From: Clostridium sp. OS1-26
GTDB lineage: Bacteria; Bacillota; Clostridia; Clostridiales; Clostridiaceae
Reading direction: 5' to 3'
Length of the DNA: 64,000 bases
Assembly: GCF_030915445.1 (NCBI RefSeq)
Contig: NZ_CP133264.1
Span: forward strand, 2,170,001-2,234,000
Below are positions 46,358 to 56,131 of this stretch, piece after piece; positions within the stretch are counted from its first letter, which is position 1, and each line of letters begins with the position of its first letter. The translations under genes were made by a program, and so were the position numbers. The notes beneath the pieces are model-generated. The model saw only the letters and a list, made by a program, of their open reading frames with translations. It did not search any database and had not been told where the DNA came from.

Positions 46358-46483
46358 ATGAAGGATGGTAATATTTTTAAAATACCAATGGATGTAATTG
46401 AGGAGTGCTTAAAGGAATGTTTAGATGATCCTAATAATAAGGAAAATAAGAAAGAAAAAACAAGCTTTGCTAGCAATAAGTAA
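46358..46483 (+). CDS. Small hypothetical protein, 41 aa
   Basis: AAAGGAGGA (46342-46350) is seven bases before the ATG, a near-perfect ribosome site. The product starts MKDGNIFKIPMDVIEECLKE, contains a Cys-x3-Cys helix-like stretch (ECLKECLDD) and ends in a Lys/Glu/Asn-rich tail. No family recognised. The structured RNA E2 directly upstream makes it likely to be a real, regulated gene. It was too short for an automated cut-off of 60 codons. Confidence 0.55.
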   Translation: MKDGNIFKIPMDVIEECLKECLDDPNNKENKKEKTSFASNK

Positions 46484-46538
46484 CAATAACTTGTTTTTCT
46501 AATAAGTTTGAAGATTGATTATTAATAAGAGTCTACTA

Positions 46539-47177
46539 TTAATAATAAGAATATTTCTTTTCAAGTGTTCTAAACATTATAACTAAAACTGAAGTGATTA
46601 ATAAGTATATGGCAGCAGCTATCATAAATGGTGTTATGGTGAAGTCTCTGGTTACAATCTCTTTTGCAGCCCTTAGAAGATCACCTATACCAATAGCTGC
46701 AACCAATGCCGTATCCTTAATAAGGTTTATACTTTCACTACAAATAGGAGGAATAACATTTTTAACTGCTTGCGGAATTATTATATATATCATAGTTTGT
46801 CTATAATTCATACCTAAGGCTTTTGATGCCTCAAATTGACCTTTATCTACGGATTCAATACCAGCCCTGAATATTTCAGCTAAATATGCTCCATAGTTTA
46901 TGCTAAAGGCAATACTAGCAGCAGTTAACGGCTCTAATCTTATACCTATTACAGGAAGACCAAAGTAAGTAAAAAACAGCTGTAGTAGCAAAGGAGTTCC
47001 TCTAAAGACCCATGTATATAAGCTTAATATGGTTTTTAAGGGTTTTATCTTTGAGGCTTTTCCTATAGCAACTAGGATTCCTAAAGGCACTGAGAATATA
47101 GATACTATTATGAAAAGTTTTAAAGATATTAAGCTTCCCTTTAGAATAAACCCTGTAATATCCGTAAGATTAGCCAT
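46539..47177 (-). CDS. Polar amino acid ABC transporter permease
   Basis: 212 aa, about five membrane segments, HisM/GlnP family. VFRGTPLLLQLFFTYFGLP is the family signature and EASKALGMNYRQTMIYIIIP the EAA loop that docks the ATPase. It lies 20 bp after the binding-protein gene on the same strand. No ATPase gene follows, so it must share one encoded elsewhere. Confidence 0.9.
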   Translation of the reverse strand: MANLTDITGFILKGSLISLKLFIIVSIFSVPLGILVAIGKASKIKPLKTILSLYTWVFRGTPLLLQLFFTYFGLPVIGIRLEPLTAASIAFSINYGAYLAEIFRAGIESVDKGQFEASKALGMNYRQTMIYIIIPQAVKNVIPPICSESINLIKDTALVAAIGIGDLLRAAKEIVTRDFTITPFMIAAAIYLLITSVLVIMFRTLEKKYSYY

Positions 47178-47197
47178 TCAAACCACATCCTATCTTT

Positions 47198-48004
47198 CTA
47201 TTTTGCAATAATATTCTTGCCAAACCACTTTTGGGATATCTTATCAGCAGTTCCATCAGCTTTCATAGCCTCTAAAGTTTTATCTAATTCTTCTTTAAAG
47301 CTTGCATCTGATTTTCTTATACCTACACCATAATCTTCTTTTCCAAAGTCCTCATCAAGAGTTTTGTACATTCCAGGCTTTTTAGCTAAATAATATCTTC
47401 CAACAACTTCGTCCACAACAACTGCGTCTAAACGTCCTTGGTTTAGATCCATTAAAGCTTCAGTGTTGTCTGAGTACTTCTTAACTTCTTTTAAAGACTT
47501 GGATATATTTATATCTGCAGCTAATGCAGTTTCACTGCTGCTTCCAAGTTGTAAACCAACCACCTTGCCTGCTAAATCTTTTTTAGAACTAATTTTTGAA
47601 TCATTTCTTACTACAATAATTTGTTTGTTTTGAAGATAAACTTTTGAAAATGCTATCTGCTCTTTTCTTTTATCTGTAATAGTTAATCCATTCCAAATTG
47701 CATCTATATCTTTATTATTTAAGCTAAGTATAATTCCATCCCATTGAACTGGCTTAAACACTACTTTAACACCCATTCTTTTTGCTGCTTCTTTAGCTAA
47801 ATCAATGTCAAAACCAACAATTTCCCCTTTGTCATCTTTAAATCCCATAGGAGGAAAGCTATCATCTAATCCAACTACAAATTGTCCTTTTTGCTTAATA
47901 TCATTCCAAGAGTTATCACTAGACTGCTTGGCTTGTCCACAACCTGATAAGAATATTCCTAATGTAAATATAACTATAGTCAATAATATTAATCTTTTTT
48001 TCAT
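47198..48004 (-). CDS. Amino acid ABC transporter substrate-binding lipoprotein
   Basis: 268 aa; lipobox LSGCGQAK after a hydrophobic signal. Family 3 solute-binding motif GFDIDLAKEAAKRMGVKVVF is at about 63-82, with WNGLTITDKRKEQIAFSKVY and GLQLGSSSE. GGGGGTTAATAAAA precedes the ATG. First gene of a two-gene unit with the permease. The ligand could be glutamine, cystine or another polar amino acid; sequence alone does not decide. Confidence 0.9.
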   Translation of the reverse strand: MKKRLILLTIVIFTLGIFLSGCGQAKQSSDNSWNDIKQKGQFVVGLDDSFPPMGFKDDKGEIVGFDIDLAKEAAKRMGVKVVFKPVQWDGIILSLNNKDIDAIWNGLTITDKRKEQIAFSKVYLQNKQIIVVRNDSKISSKKDLAGKVVGLQLGSSSETALAADINISKSLKEVKKYSDNTEALMDLNQGRLDAVVVDEVVGRYYLAKKPGMYKTLDEDFGKEDYGVGIRKSDASFKEELDKTLEAMKADGTADKISQKWFGKNIIAK

Positions 48005-48176
48005 TTTTATTAACCCCCAAACAATTTTAGATTAATTACAGTACTTATTATACTTTAGCATACTAAATTTGTAAAGTAGTAAAATAAAAAATATTATTAA
48101 TATGTCTATAAAAATATATACAAAAGCATAAAATTATTGTATGATTCAGAAAATAAACATTTTAGGGGGAATTAAA

Positions 48177-49016
48177 ATGAGTAAGTCAGGCAAAAAATTC
48201 GGATTTATAGGTGGAGGCCAGATGGGTGAGGCCATAATTAAAGGGATGATTAATGCTGGGTTATGTAGTGCTGAAGATATCTATGTAATGGATATCTTAA
48301 ATTCAAGATTGGAATATCTAAAAGAAAATCTTTATATAGCCAATTCTAGCAGTGATAGAAGTACAGGATATGATTACTTAATAAATAATTGTGATATTAT
48401 AATATTAGCTGTAAAGCCTCAATCCCTAAAGGAGGTTTTAAAGAGTATAAACAATTGTAAATGGGATGAAAGACATATGATAATATCAATAGTAGGAGGC
48501 GCTAAGACTTCTACTATTGAAAAATACTTAGAACATGTTCCAGTAGTGAGAGTCATTCCTAACACTCCGATGCTGGTTAATATAGGTGCATCCGGATTGG
48601 CTTTAGGGAAAAATGCAGTTCAGCAGCATGGAGAGATAGCCTTATACATATTTAAGACATTAGGTGTTGCTTACTTAGTTCCAGAAGCTTTAATTGATCC
48701 TATAACCTCAGTAAGTGGATGTGGACCTGCGTACATTTATATGCTAATTGAAGCTATGGCTGATGGCGGCGTAGAAATGGGACTTACACGTGATATGGCC
48801 CAAACTTTGGCAGCACAAACTGTTATGGGGGCTGCTAAAATGGTACTTGAAACTGGTGATCATCCAGGAAAATTGAAAGATAAGGTTTGTTCACCTGGAG
48901 GTTCTACTATTGCAGGAGTAAGAGCGTTAGAACAAGGAGGATTTAGAGGAATTGTAATGAACGCAATCGAGGCAGGTAAAGCACGTATGGAAGAAGTGGG
49001 GAAAAAAGCAGATTAA
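48177..49016 (+). CDS. proC: Pyrroline-5-carboxylate reductase
   Basis: Last step of proline synthesis: reduces P5C with NAD(P)H. N-terminal Rossmann loop GFIGGGQMGEAI (about 8-19), VIPNTPMLVNIGASGLALG in the middle, and the C-terminal signature GSTIAGVRALEQGGFRG. 279 aa, normal. ATG 48177 follows AGGGGGAAT; the upstream ATG 48141 lacks a ribosome site. Single gene; proA and proB are not here. Confidence 0.94.
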   Translation: MSKSGKKFGFIGGGQMGEAIIKGMINAGLCSAEDIYVMDILNSRLEYLKENLYIANSSSDRSTGYDYLINNCDIIILAVKPQSLKEVLKSINNCKWDERHMIISIVGGAKTSTIEKYLEHVPVVRVIPNTPMLVNIGASGLALGKNAVQQHGEIALYIFKTLGVAYLVPEALIDPITSVSGCGPAYIYMLIEAMADGGVEMGLTRDMAQTLAAQTVMGAAKMVLETGDHPGKLKDKVCSPGGSTIAGVRALEQGGFRGIVMNAIEAGKARMEEVGKKAD

Positions 49017-49125
49017 CTAAATAGAAAAACATAAAGAATAATTTAAATTATATTTATATGAAATTTTTAATTCTGTATAATTTTGGGTTAATTTACCTGA
49101 TAAAATGGTTTAAGGAGGATTTAAA

Positions 49126-49584
49126 ATGAGCAAAATAAGAAGTACTGATGAACCAGTTGGAATAATGGCTAAACTCATGGCAGAACTTTATTATTTCATG
49201 GCTAAAGAGATGATTAATAGGTTAGGTGAGGAGAAGGGAAAAGAAGCTGTAAGAGCATCGGTAAGTAAATTTGCAGAAGCAAGGATAAATTCAATGTATG
49301 AAGAGGCTAGAGAAAAAGGATTGGGAATAAATCTTGAAACATACGGAAAAGTAAGAGACATGCCAGGCATTTCCTGGGAAAGAGATCCGAATAATCCTGA
49401 GGATATAACATATTGTCCAATGCATGATATGTGGAAAGAATTAGGTGTGGAAGATATAGGAGCTATATATTGTGAAATAGACGATATATTGTATAAAGCT
49501 TTTAATGCAGAGTTTGAAAGACCTTTATGTAAAACCAGTGGAGACAACTGCTGCAGATTTATTGTTAGACCAAAAGATAAGTAA
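49126..49584 (+). CDS. L-2-amino-thiazoline-4-carboxylate (ATC) hydrolase-like protein
   Basis: 152 aa, soluble. The end of the protein has EFERPLCKTSGDNCCRFIVR, and the middle CPMHDMWKELG with YCEIDDILYKAFN, matching the ATC-hydrolase-like family (fold shared with 4-vinyl reductase-like domains). The named enzyme opens a thiazoline ring on the way to cysteine, but most clostridial members are untested. AAGGAGG precedes the ATG. Single gene ending near hairpin C2. Confidence 0.7.
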   Translation: MSKIRSTDEPVGIMAKLMAELYYFMAKEMINRLGEEKGKEAVRASVSKFAEARINSMYEEAREKGLGINLETYGKVRDMPGISWERDPNNPEDITYCPMHDMWKELGVEDIGAIYCEIDDILYKAFNAEFERPLCKTSGDNCCRFIVRPKDK

Positions 49585-49654
49585 TATAAGTTACAAATAT
49601 TCAATAAGGATATCGACTTATTAGCGGTATTCATAGGGCTACCTCAGACTATGG

Positions 49655-49765
49655 AGCCGCAAACAAGAAAATTGACTTATACAAAGGGCTATGTTTCCAA
49701 AGTTAAAAGCTTTTAACTTTGGAAACATAGCCCGGGTGTAAGTCAATTTTCTAGCTTGAAACCCT
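49655..49765. repeat. Long hairpin element C2
   Basis: AAAATTGACTTATAC (49668-49682) pairs with GTGTAAGTCAATTTT (49736-49750; one G-T pair), and inside it a 23-bp perfect stem (49686-49708 with 49711-49733) starts GGGCTATG. Together they make a stem of about 38 bp with a two-base loop. The flank CTAGCTTGAAACC matches element C1 at 21405. It sits between convergent genes and can stop both. Confidence 0.8.
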
Positions 49766-50375
49766 ATAGCTTTAATGCTTTAGCAGCAGTTTTAATATCC
49801 TTCTTATCAAGAATTGCTGATATTACAGAAATCCCATCAACACCTGTTGATAGTACTTCTCTAAAGTTTGATTCGTTTATACCACCTATAGCTACAGCGG
49901 GTATATTTATTTTATTATAAATTTCTCTTAAGCCGTCAATTCCTATAGGAACATCTATATCTTTTTTAGTTCCTGTAAAGAATATAGCACCGATGCCTAA
50001 GTAATCTGCTCCGTTTTGCTGTGCTTCTAATGCCTCTTCTAAGTTACCTGCAGATATGCCAATGATTTTGTTTTTACCAAGTATTTTTCTTGCAATAGAT
50101 AAATGCATATCATCTTGCCCTAAGTGGACTCCATCTGCATCAATTGCTTGTGCAATATCTATTCTGTCATTAATTATTAGAGGAACTTTATAATAGTTAG
50201 TTACTTCTTTTACTTCTAATGCTACTCTGTAAAACTCTCTTGTAGATATATTTTTTTCTCTTACTTGAACAATAGAGGAGCCTCCTAGAATTGCTTCTTC
50301 TACAACGGTTTTTAGGCTTCTTCCTTTTAAAAAATCTCTATCAGTAATAAGATATAAGCTATAGTCTACTGCCAT
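49764..50375 (-). CDS. thiE: Thiamine-phosphate synthase
   Basis: Joins HMP-pyrophosphate and thiazole phosphate. [11 protein letters not shown] opens the barrel, [13 protein letters not shown] and [13 protein letters not shown] are phosphate- and Mg-binding motifs, and [13 protein letters not shown] and AIGGINESN complete the TIM-barrel signature. 203 aa, normal. Its start overlaps the end of thiM by 10 bases, showing translational coupling. Confidence 0.95.
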   Translation of the reverse strand: MAVDYSLYLITDRDFLKGRSLKTVVEEAILGGSSIVQVREKNISTREFYRVALEVKEVTNYYKVPLIINDRIDIAQAIDADGVHLGQDDMHLSIARKILGKNKIIGISAGNLEEALEAQQNGADYLGIGAIFFTGTKKDIDVPIGIDGLREIYNKINIPAVAIGGINESNFREVLSTGVDGISVISAILDKKDIKTAAKALKL

Positions 50376-51190
50376 ATTATTCTACCTCCCTTCCTAATTT
50401 TTTCCTCAGATAAAGTATAGATACAGTCAATTAATTTTACTCTGAAGCTTCCAGGAAGTCTGCATATTTCATATGCTTCTTCTCCAGCTAAATTCATTGA
50501 AAGAATTGCACATACAGTAGATATAAGCTTGTCTCCATATACTCCAGCTGTTGCAGCGCAAAGGGCACCAACCATACAACCAGCACCAGTTATTTTTGTA
50601 AGCATCCCTGTACCGTTCTGGATAATAGCGCTGCGATTTCCATCTGTTATAAAATCATCTTTTCCTGTAGCTGCAACAACACAATTATATTTTTGTGCTA
50701 ATGCTACACAAGATTCTAGAGCTCCTTCACCACTATCAAGAGAATCTACTCCACGAACCTCACAGGCATCTCCCGCCAAGAATTTTATTTCTCCGATATT
50801 TCCTTTGATAATATCTACTCTGCCAAGTTCCAAGATTCTCTTGATTACTGAATTTTTTCTTGGAATAGCAGCACAAGCTACTGGATCTAATACTACAGGA
50901 GTATTGTTAACTTTAGCAGATATGGCTGCAAGTACAGCAGCTTCTTCTTGTTCTTTAGTTAATGTTCCAACGTTTATATAAAGGGATGATGAAATTTTTG
51001 TAAAATCAAAGACCTCATCATAGGCTTCACACATAGCAGGGGAAGCACCATAGGCTAAAAGTATATTAGCACAATCATTTATAGTTACATAGTTAGTTAT
51101 ACACTGTACTAGAGGAACCTTTTTCCTTAAATCATTTAAAACCTCACAGACTTTATTGGTATAACTTGAATTATCTGAATTAGTAATCAT
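50366..51190 (-). CDS. thiM: Hydroxyethylthiazole kinase
   Basis: Phosphorylates the thiazole alcohol for salvage. [20 protein letters not shown] is the N-terminal signature, [10 protein letters not shown] and IKGNIGEI line the site, and [10 protein letters not shown] holds the catalytic Cys in the anion hole. 274 aa. It is the middle gene of thiD-thiM-thiE, all under the TPP riboswitch upstream of thiD. Confidence 0.95.
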   Translation of the reverse strand: MITNSDNSSYTNKVCEVLNDLRKKVPLVQCITNYVTINDCANILLAYGASPAMCEAYDEVFDFTKISSSLYINVGTLTKEQEEAAVLAAISAKVNNTPVVLDPVACAAIPRKNSVIKRILELGRVDIIKGNIGEIKFLAGDACEVRGVDSLDSGEGALESCVALAQKYNCVVAATGKDDFITDGNRSAIIQNGTGMLTKITGAGCMVGALCAATAGVYGDKLISTVCAILSMNLAGEEAYEICRLPGSFRVKLIDCIYTLSEEKIRKGGRIIWQ

Positions 51191-51224
51191 ATTTAACTCC
51201 TCCTAAATATAAAAATATTTAATT

Positions 51225-52028
51225 CTATTTATAAGAAATATCAGCTTTTTTATAAACTTCTACAAAATGTCCAACAGGTCCAACACCGTGACCAATAGAG
51301 AAAGAATTTTCTATCGCCCTTGTTATATATTCTTTTGATAATTTTATAGCTTCTTTTATACTGTAATCTTTTGATAGATGAGACGCTATTGCAGAGGATA
51401 AAGTGCAACCAGTTCCATGAGTATTTTTAGTATTTATTCTATAACCTTCTAATGTTAAAAAATCAGTTCCGCAGAGTAGTATATCATTGGCATCATTACA
51501 TCTATGTCCGCCTTTCATAAGTACATTTTTAGCACCTAATCTTTTAATTATTAATGCCGCTTCCTTCATAGCATCAGAATCTTCTATTTTCATGCCTGTT
51601 AAGACCTCAGCTTCAGGAATATTTGGAGTCACAACATCTGCTATAGATATTAAATCTTTTATGGCCTCCTGTGCTTCAGGTTTGAGTAAGAAATATCCAC
51701 TTTTTGAAACCATTACAGGATCTACAACTACATTTTTTGCATTATATTCTATGAGCAAATCTTTTATTGTTTTTATAATCTCTATATTTGAGACCATTCC
51801 TATTTTCACAGCATCTACTTCTATGTCATCAAATATTGATCTTATTTGGGCTTCTATAAGTTCTTTAGACACCTCCATCACATTTTGAACACCTATAGTA
51901 TTTTGAGCTGTTATTGCTGTAATTACACTCATTCCATAAACACCAAGGGCACTCATAGTTTTTAAATCTGCTTGTATACCTGCACCACCGCAGCTATCAG
52001 AGCCTGCAATTGTTAATACCTTTTTCAT
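51225..52028 (-). CDS. thiD: Hydroxymethylpyrimidine (phosphate) kinase
   Basis: Phosphorylates HMP to HMP-PP. AGSDSCGGAGIQADLKTMSA (residues 7-26) is the substrate loop, DPVMVSKSGYFLL and TPNIPEAEVLTG follow, and NTHGTGCTLSSAIASH is the anion-binding loop. 267 aa, normal. First gene of the salvage operon. Its leader runs through repeat R1 locus 4 and the TPP riboswitch. Confidence 0.95.
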   Translation of the reverse strand: MKKVLTIAGSDSCGGAGIQADLKTMSALGVYGMSVITAITAQNTIGVQNVMEVSKELIEAQIRSIFDDIEVDAVKIGMVSNIEIIKTIKDLLIEYNAKNVVVDPVMVSKSGYFLLKPEAQEAIKDLISIADVVTPNIPEAEVLTGMKIEDSDAMKEAALIIKRLGAKNVLMKGGHRCNDANDILLCGTDFLTLEGYRINTKNTHGTGCTLSSAIASHLSKDYSIKEAIKLSKEYITRAIENSFSIGHGVGPVGHFVEVYKKADISYK

Positions 52029-52085
52029 ATAAACACCTCTAATTCCAAAATAGTACTTAAGTATAATATAGTTTTAATTAAATGA

Positions 52086-52267
52086 AACTCCTTCTCCTAT
52101 TGTCGAATGAGTACTCGCTGAGTAAGCGATCATCACAAAATCAACACGCTGTGTAAGTGACTATTACCAAATCAGCACCCTGTGTAAGTGATCATCTCAA
52201 AATCATAGATTTTGGATGCCTACTTAAGATTTGGGATATCTACTTAAGATTTTGGATGCCTGCTTAA
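52086..52267 (-). repeat. Modular intergenic repeat R1, locus 4, inside the thi leader
   Basis: On the minus strand: three about 20-nt units, two 31-nt units and the closing unit with TACTC-AGC-GAGTA and GGAGAAGGAGTTT, the longest copy in the window. The junction stem is CAAAATC-TAT-GATTTTG as at locus 2. It lies between the riboswitch terminator and thiD and must be part of the thi mRNA. Confidence 0.85.
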
Positions 52268-52353
52268 TAGATAAAATAAGACTTTTAAAGCGTAATTTTG
52301 TAATATAAAATCGTGATCTAAATCCATGTAATAATTTATTAGATTAATAAATT

Positions 52354-52388
52354 AAAAAAAGTGTATTGCAGAAAAGCAATACACTAGG
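52354..52388 (-). terminator. Riboswitch-controlled terminator of thiDME
   Basis: On the minus strand AGTGTATTGC pairs with GCAATACACT, followed by seven T. It lies 25 bases past the TPP aptamer, so TPP binding would favour premature ending. Confidence 0.85.
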
Positions 52389-52410
52389 TTTGTTTAATTA
52401 TATTATTATA

Positions 52411-52494
52411 GCTGCTTCCCTACGCCAGTTCTGACTGGATCAGGTTCAAAGGGTTAGAGTAAAACTCCTCTCAGCCTATTTTTAGGCACCCCCA
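52411..52494 (-). ncRNA. TPP riboswitch (THI box) of thiDME
   Basis: The minus strand holds GGGGGTGCC, GGCTGAGAGGAG, ACCCTTTGAACCTGATCC and the end CTGGCGTAGGGAAGC, all in the order of the THI box. Binding of thiamine pyrophosphate represses. The rest of the 52029-52674 gap is repeat R1, the terminator and the ddl promoter area. Confidence 0.96.
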
Positions 52495-52674
52495 CAAAAA
52501 TATTTAGTTTTATACTAAATATTTTACTACAATAAATAAAATTATCAATAGGGAACCTCACATGTAGAAAACCACTTACACCATAAAAAGTATAATGAGT
52601 GGTACTTTCATTATTTTATTAAATGTATAGAATATAATTAAGAAGAGCAAAAATAATTGATGGAGGAATAAAAA

Positions 52675-53577
52675 ATGAAGATAGGAGTTATTATGGGAGG
52701 TATATCTTCCGAGAGAGAAGTGTCTTTAAATTCAGGAAGGGAAATAGTGAACTATTTTGATAAGAATAAATATGAGGTTGTTCCTATTGTTATAGATAGA
52801 AAAGATGACATAATAGCTAAAGCTAAAGATATAGATGTTGCATTTATTGCACTTCATGGTAAGTTTGGAGAAGACGGAATAATTCAAGCTGTACTTGAAA
52901 CAATGGATGTTCCATACACAGGTTGTGGACCTTTGACCAGTGGTGTATGTATGAATAAGGATATAACTAAAAAGGTATTAAGATCAACAGGAATTAACAC
53001 TGCAGATTGGGCATGTGTAAAAAGTGTTGAAGAAATAGATTATGATTATATAGATAAAATGGGATATCCTGTGTTTGTGAAGCCTAATAGTGGTGGCTCA
53101 AGTGTAGCAACAAATTTAATTAAGAAAAAAGAAGACATAGAAAGCGCAGTAAGACTGGCATTAGATTATGATACAGAGGTTATGATAGAAAAATATATAA
53201 AAGGTGATGAAATAACTTGCTGTATACTAGGTGGAAAAATGATGCCTATAATTGCTATAAAGCCAAAGGCAGAGTTCTTTGATTACACAGCTAAGTATGC
53301 TGATGGTGGTTCAGATGAAATTATAGTTCAATTCGAAGAAGGGCTTCAAAAGAAAATAGAGGAGATGGCATTAGATTGCTGGAAGGTTCTAAAGTGCAGT
53401 GTATATGTAAGAGTTGATATGATAATAAAAGATGGAGTACCGTATATACTTGAACTTAATACTCTTCCAGGAATGACTAAAAATAGTCTTTTCCCTAAGA
53501 GTGCTAAGGCTGTAAATATGTCATTTACTGAATTATTAGATCAAATAACAGAAATTTCATTAAAAGAAGTGAGATAA
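52675..53577 (+). CDS. ddl: D-alanine--D-alanine ligase
   Basis: Joins two D-alanines for peptidoglycan. ATP-grasp enzyme: [17 protein letters not shown] (N-terminal substrate loop), [34 protein letters not shown] and the C-terminal [19 protein letters not shown]. 300 aa. GGAGGAATAAAAA precedes the ATG. The Tyr-containing omega loop (FFDYTAKY) points to D-Ala rather than D-lactate as second substrate. Confidence 0.94.
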   Translation: MKIGVIMGGISSEREVSLNSGREIVNYFDKNKYEVVPIVIDRKDDIIAKAKDIDVAFIALHGKFGEDGIIQAVLETMDVPYTGCGPLTSGVCMNKDITKKVLRSTGINTADWACVKSVEEIDYDYIDKMGYPVFVKPNSGGSSVATNLIKKKEDIESAVRLALDYDTEVMIEKYIKGDEITCCILGGKMMPIIAIKPKAEFFDYTAKYADGGSDEIIVQFEEGLQKKIEEMALDCWKVLKCSVYVRVDMIIKDGVPYILELNTLPGMTKNSLFPKSAKAVNMSFTELLDQITEISLKEVR

Positions 53578-53952
53578 TTAAAACTTAATTTAAGTAGATA
53601 GTGATGATTACAATATCAAGACTCTCCTCAGAATATGGGGAGATTTTTTTATATTAAAATGTTTAGCACTCTTAGGGCTTAATAGCCAATATTTAAGGAA
53701 TATTTAATAATTAATTTAGGTAAAGTTTATATTTTATCTTTATAATAGAACTATAGCATTTAGATTAAAAACAGCAGTTAATCATAGGAGAGGTAAAGGT
53801 TGTCATTGATGATTATATAACGAAAAAATTAGTTTTTTATATATTTAATGTCTTAATTTAATAAAGGTTCATTTTTATATCACGATAAGTAAAAGTGGTA
53901 TTACAAATAATTATAATTATTATAATTATTTCATATAGAAGGGGATAATTCT
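53578..53952. other. Intergenic region with ddl terminator
   Basis: TCTCC (53623-53627) pairs with GGAGA (53639-53643), then seven T end ddl. The remainder to the MCP is AT-rich with a TTATAATTATTATAATT tract (about 53910-53930); no gene or known RNA is seen. Confidence 0.5.
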
Positions 53953-55650
53953 ATGAACAAAATTTTAAAAAAATTCAAAATATCTACAATAATAATGTCA
54001 ATGTCGGTTTTAGCTATTGTTTTTTCTTTAACGATAGGTTGTTTAGGTTATTTTGATATGAAAGTAGTCAACGATAACACAAATGATATGTATCACAATA
54101 TGACTATGCCAATGTCCTATATAGGTTCACTAAGAGCAGACTTTTTTGGTGTTAGAGTTAGTGTTAATAAATTAAACAATAACTACAGTAATGATTATGA
54201 CTCAAAGATTAATGAATATGATAGCAAGATTCAAACCACATTAAAAAGCTATTTAGCCACTGAATTAGATACTCCTGATAAGGAAGGTCTTGCTAAATTT
54301 CAAAAAGACTATTCTGATTATATGAATTTGTGGAAAAAAGTTGAGCCTTCATTAGCTAAAGGAGAAAAGCTTTCAGCTGAGGATACTAAAAAACTTGAGA
54401 GCATAGGTGAATCAATTGAAACTACTCTTAAAGGATTAAGAGATTATAATGTTGATTTGGCAGCAAAAACTGATACAAATAATGATCAAGTTTATGCTAG
54501 AAGTGTAAGAAGTTTTATTATTATGAACATAGCTGTTATAATAACATTTTTACTAATTTCAGTTTTAGTAATTTCATTTATCAGACGTTCCTCAAAAGAA
54601 ATAATTGATTATCTGGAACTAGTTTCTACTGGGGATTTTACTGAGAGGATAGAAGGGAACTCAAAAAGCGAATTTGGAATTATGAAGGCTTCCTTATCTA
54701 AAACAATTCAAAGTATTTCATTATTAATAAAAAGTATTCATGAAAAATCTCAAATTATTGAAGAGAGATCTATTTCGCTATCGGTGGTATCGGAAGAAAT
54801 GGCCAGTTCATCAGAAAATGTTTCTGCTGCGATACAGCAGACTTCTGCTGGAGTGGTATCTCAAGCTGATGATTTGTTAGAGATTACAAATGTATTAAAT
54901 AAATTTAGTTCAGAGATCGAAACTATGGTTAAATCTATAGAAGATATAAATTCTAATTCTAATGATATAAATTCTATGGCTAATGAAAATCATAAAGAGT
55001 TACAAAGCCTTGTAGAATCTATAACAAGAATAAATAATTCTTTCAAGGATTTTGCCATAAAAATCTCACATATGAGTAAAAATATTATTCAAATAAATCA
55101 GATAACAAATGTTATAAATGGTATTGCAGAGCAAACTAACTTACTTGCTTTAAATGCTGCTATTGAAGCTGCAAGAGCAGGAGAGTCAGGAAGAGGCTTC
55201 TCTGTAGTTGCTGAAGAGATTAGAAAGCTTGCAGAAGAATCTCAAGTTTCATCTAAAAATATAACTAATCTTATATCCAATATTTCACAAGAATCAAGTG
55301 ATATGTTAAAAAGTACGGATATTATGAGCGGTGAATTAAACGGTCAAGTTGCCATTATAAATACATCTATAGAATCCTTTAAAAAGATTATAGATGCAGT
55401 AGAAAAGGTTATTCCTAAAATACAGGTTATTAATTTCTCTGCATCAAATATAAATAACGATAAAGATGTCATTTTACAGAAAATGCATAGTTCATCCTCT
55501 GTAGCAGAGGAAGTATCTACTTCAACAGAAGAAATTGTTGCTTCAACAGAAGAAGTGAATGCTGCTTCACAACAGGTAGCTGATTCAGCATGCTCACTTA
55601 ATACTTTAACTAAAGAAATGATGAAAGATGTTGATAACTTTAAGTTATAA
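53953..55650 (+). CDS. MCP with four-helix-bundle sensor
   Basis: 565 aa. Membrane segments at about 13-33 and 187-208 enclose a helical outside domain (4HB_MCP type) with [20 protein letters not shown] near its start. Then HAMP and the signalling tip [20 protein letters not shown] with [17 protein letters not shown]. Small-molecule ligand unknown. AGAAGGGGAT precedes the ATG. No che genes adjoin it. Confidence 0.92.
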   Translation: MNKILKKFKISTIIMSMSVLAIVFSLTIGCLGYFDMKVVNDNTNDMYHNMTMPMSYIGSLRADFFGVRVSVNKLNNNYSNDYDSKINEYDSKIQTTLKSYLATELDTPDKEGLAKFQKDYSDYMNLWKKVEPSLAKGEKLSAEDTKKLESIGESIETTLKGLRDYNVDLAAKTDTNNDQVYARSVRSFIIMNIAVIITFLLISVLVISFIRRSSKEIIDYLELVSTGDFTERIEGNSKSEFGIMKASLSKTIQSISLLIKSIHEKSQIIEERSISLSVVSEEMASSSENVSAAIQQTSAGVVSQADDLLEITNVLNKFSSEIETMVKSIEDINSNSNDINSMANENHKELQSLVESITRINNSFKDFAIKISHMSKNIIQINQITNVINGIAEQTNLLALNAAIEAARAGESGRGFSVVAEEIRKLAEESQVSSKNITNLISNISQESSDMLKSTDIMSGELNGQVAIINTSIESFKKIIDAVEKVIPKIQVINFSASNINNDKDVILQKMHSSSSVAEEVSTSTEEIVASTEEVNAASQQVADSACSLNTLTKEMMKDVDNFKL

Positions 55651-55666
55651 TTGCATAAGTCTAAAC

Positions 55667-55700
55667 AAAGCTGTATGACTGATGTTACACAGCTTTTATT
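55667..55700 (+). terminator. Terminator of the MCP gene
   Basis: AAAGCTGT pairs with ACAGCTTT, then TATTAT. Confidence 0.6.
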
Positions 55701-55747
55701 ATAGGTTTTAGCCTATTTAGCTCCAGTAAGATACGGATAAAAAAGTA

Positions 55748-55776
55748 TTGACATGTAGCTTTTAGATTATTATAAT
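55748..55776 (+). promoter_or_regulatory. Consensus sigma-70-type promoter of the metQ leader
   Basis: TTGACA (55748-55753) and TATAAT (55771-55776) are separated by 17 bp. The S-box aptamer begins about 30 bases downstream. Confidence 0.9.
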
Positions 55777-55806
55777 GTAAATTAGTAAATTGAATAACAA
55801 TTCTTA

Positions 55807-55914
55807 CTTATCAAGAGAGGCGGAGGGACTGGCCCTATGAAGCCCGGCAACCAGTATTATTTTATATAATACATTGGTGCCAATTCCAGCAGCGGAGGCT
55901 GAGAGATGAGGATA
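55807..55914 (+). ncRNA. SAM-I (S-box) riboswitch of metQ
   Basis: TATCAAGAGAGGCGGAGGGA, CTGGCCC, GAAGCCCGGCAACC, GGTGCCAATTCC and GAGAGATGAGG occur in S-box order. Binds S-adenosylmethionine and turns the gene off. Confidence 0.96.
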
Positions 55915-55926
55915 ACGATGAGTTTT

Positions 55927-55958
55927 AAGCTCGAGGTTTTCCTCGGGCTTTTAATTTT
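55927..55958 (+). terminator. S-box-controlled terminator
   Basis: AAGCTCGAGG-TTTT-CCTCGGGCTT then TTAATTTT. The left arm can instead pair upstream in the SAM-free form. Confidence 0.88.
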
Positions 55959-56131
55959 GCACTTTATAAGAATATGGCGGCCGAAAAAATATTTATATTC
56001 TTATAATTGCTAGTAAGTCCACCTTAGCCGTTAAAGATAGCTGTGTCTACCTTTTAAGGTAGAGATTTTGTAAAACTATATAAATTAAAATTTGATTTAT
56101 TAGAACTAAAATACTAGGAGGTAATTTAATT

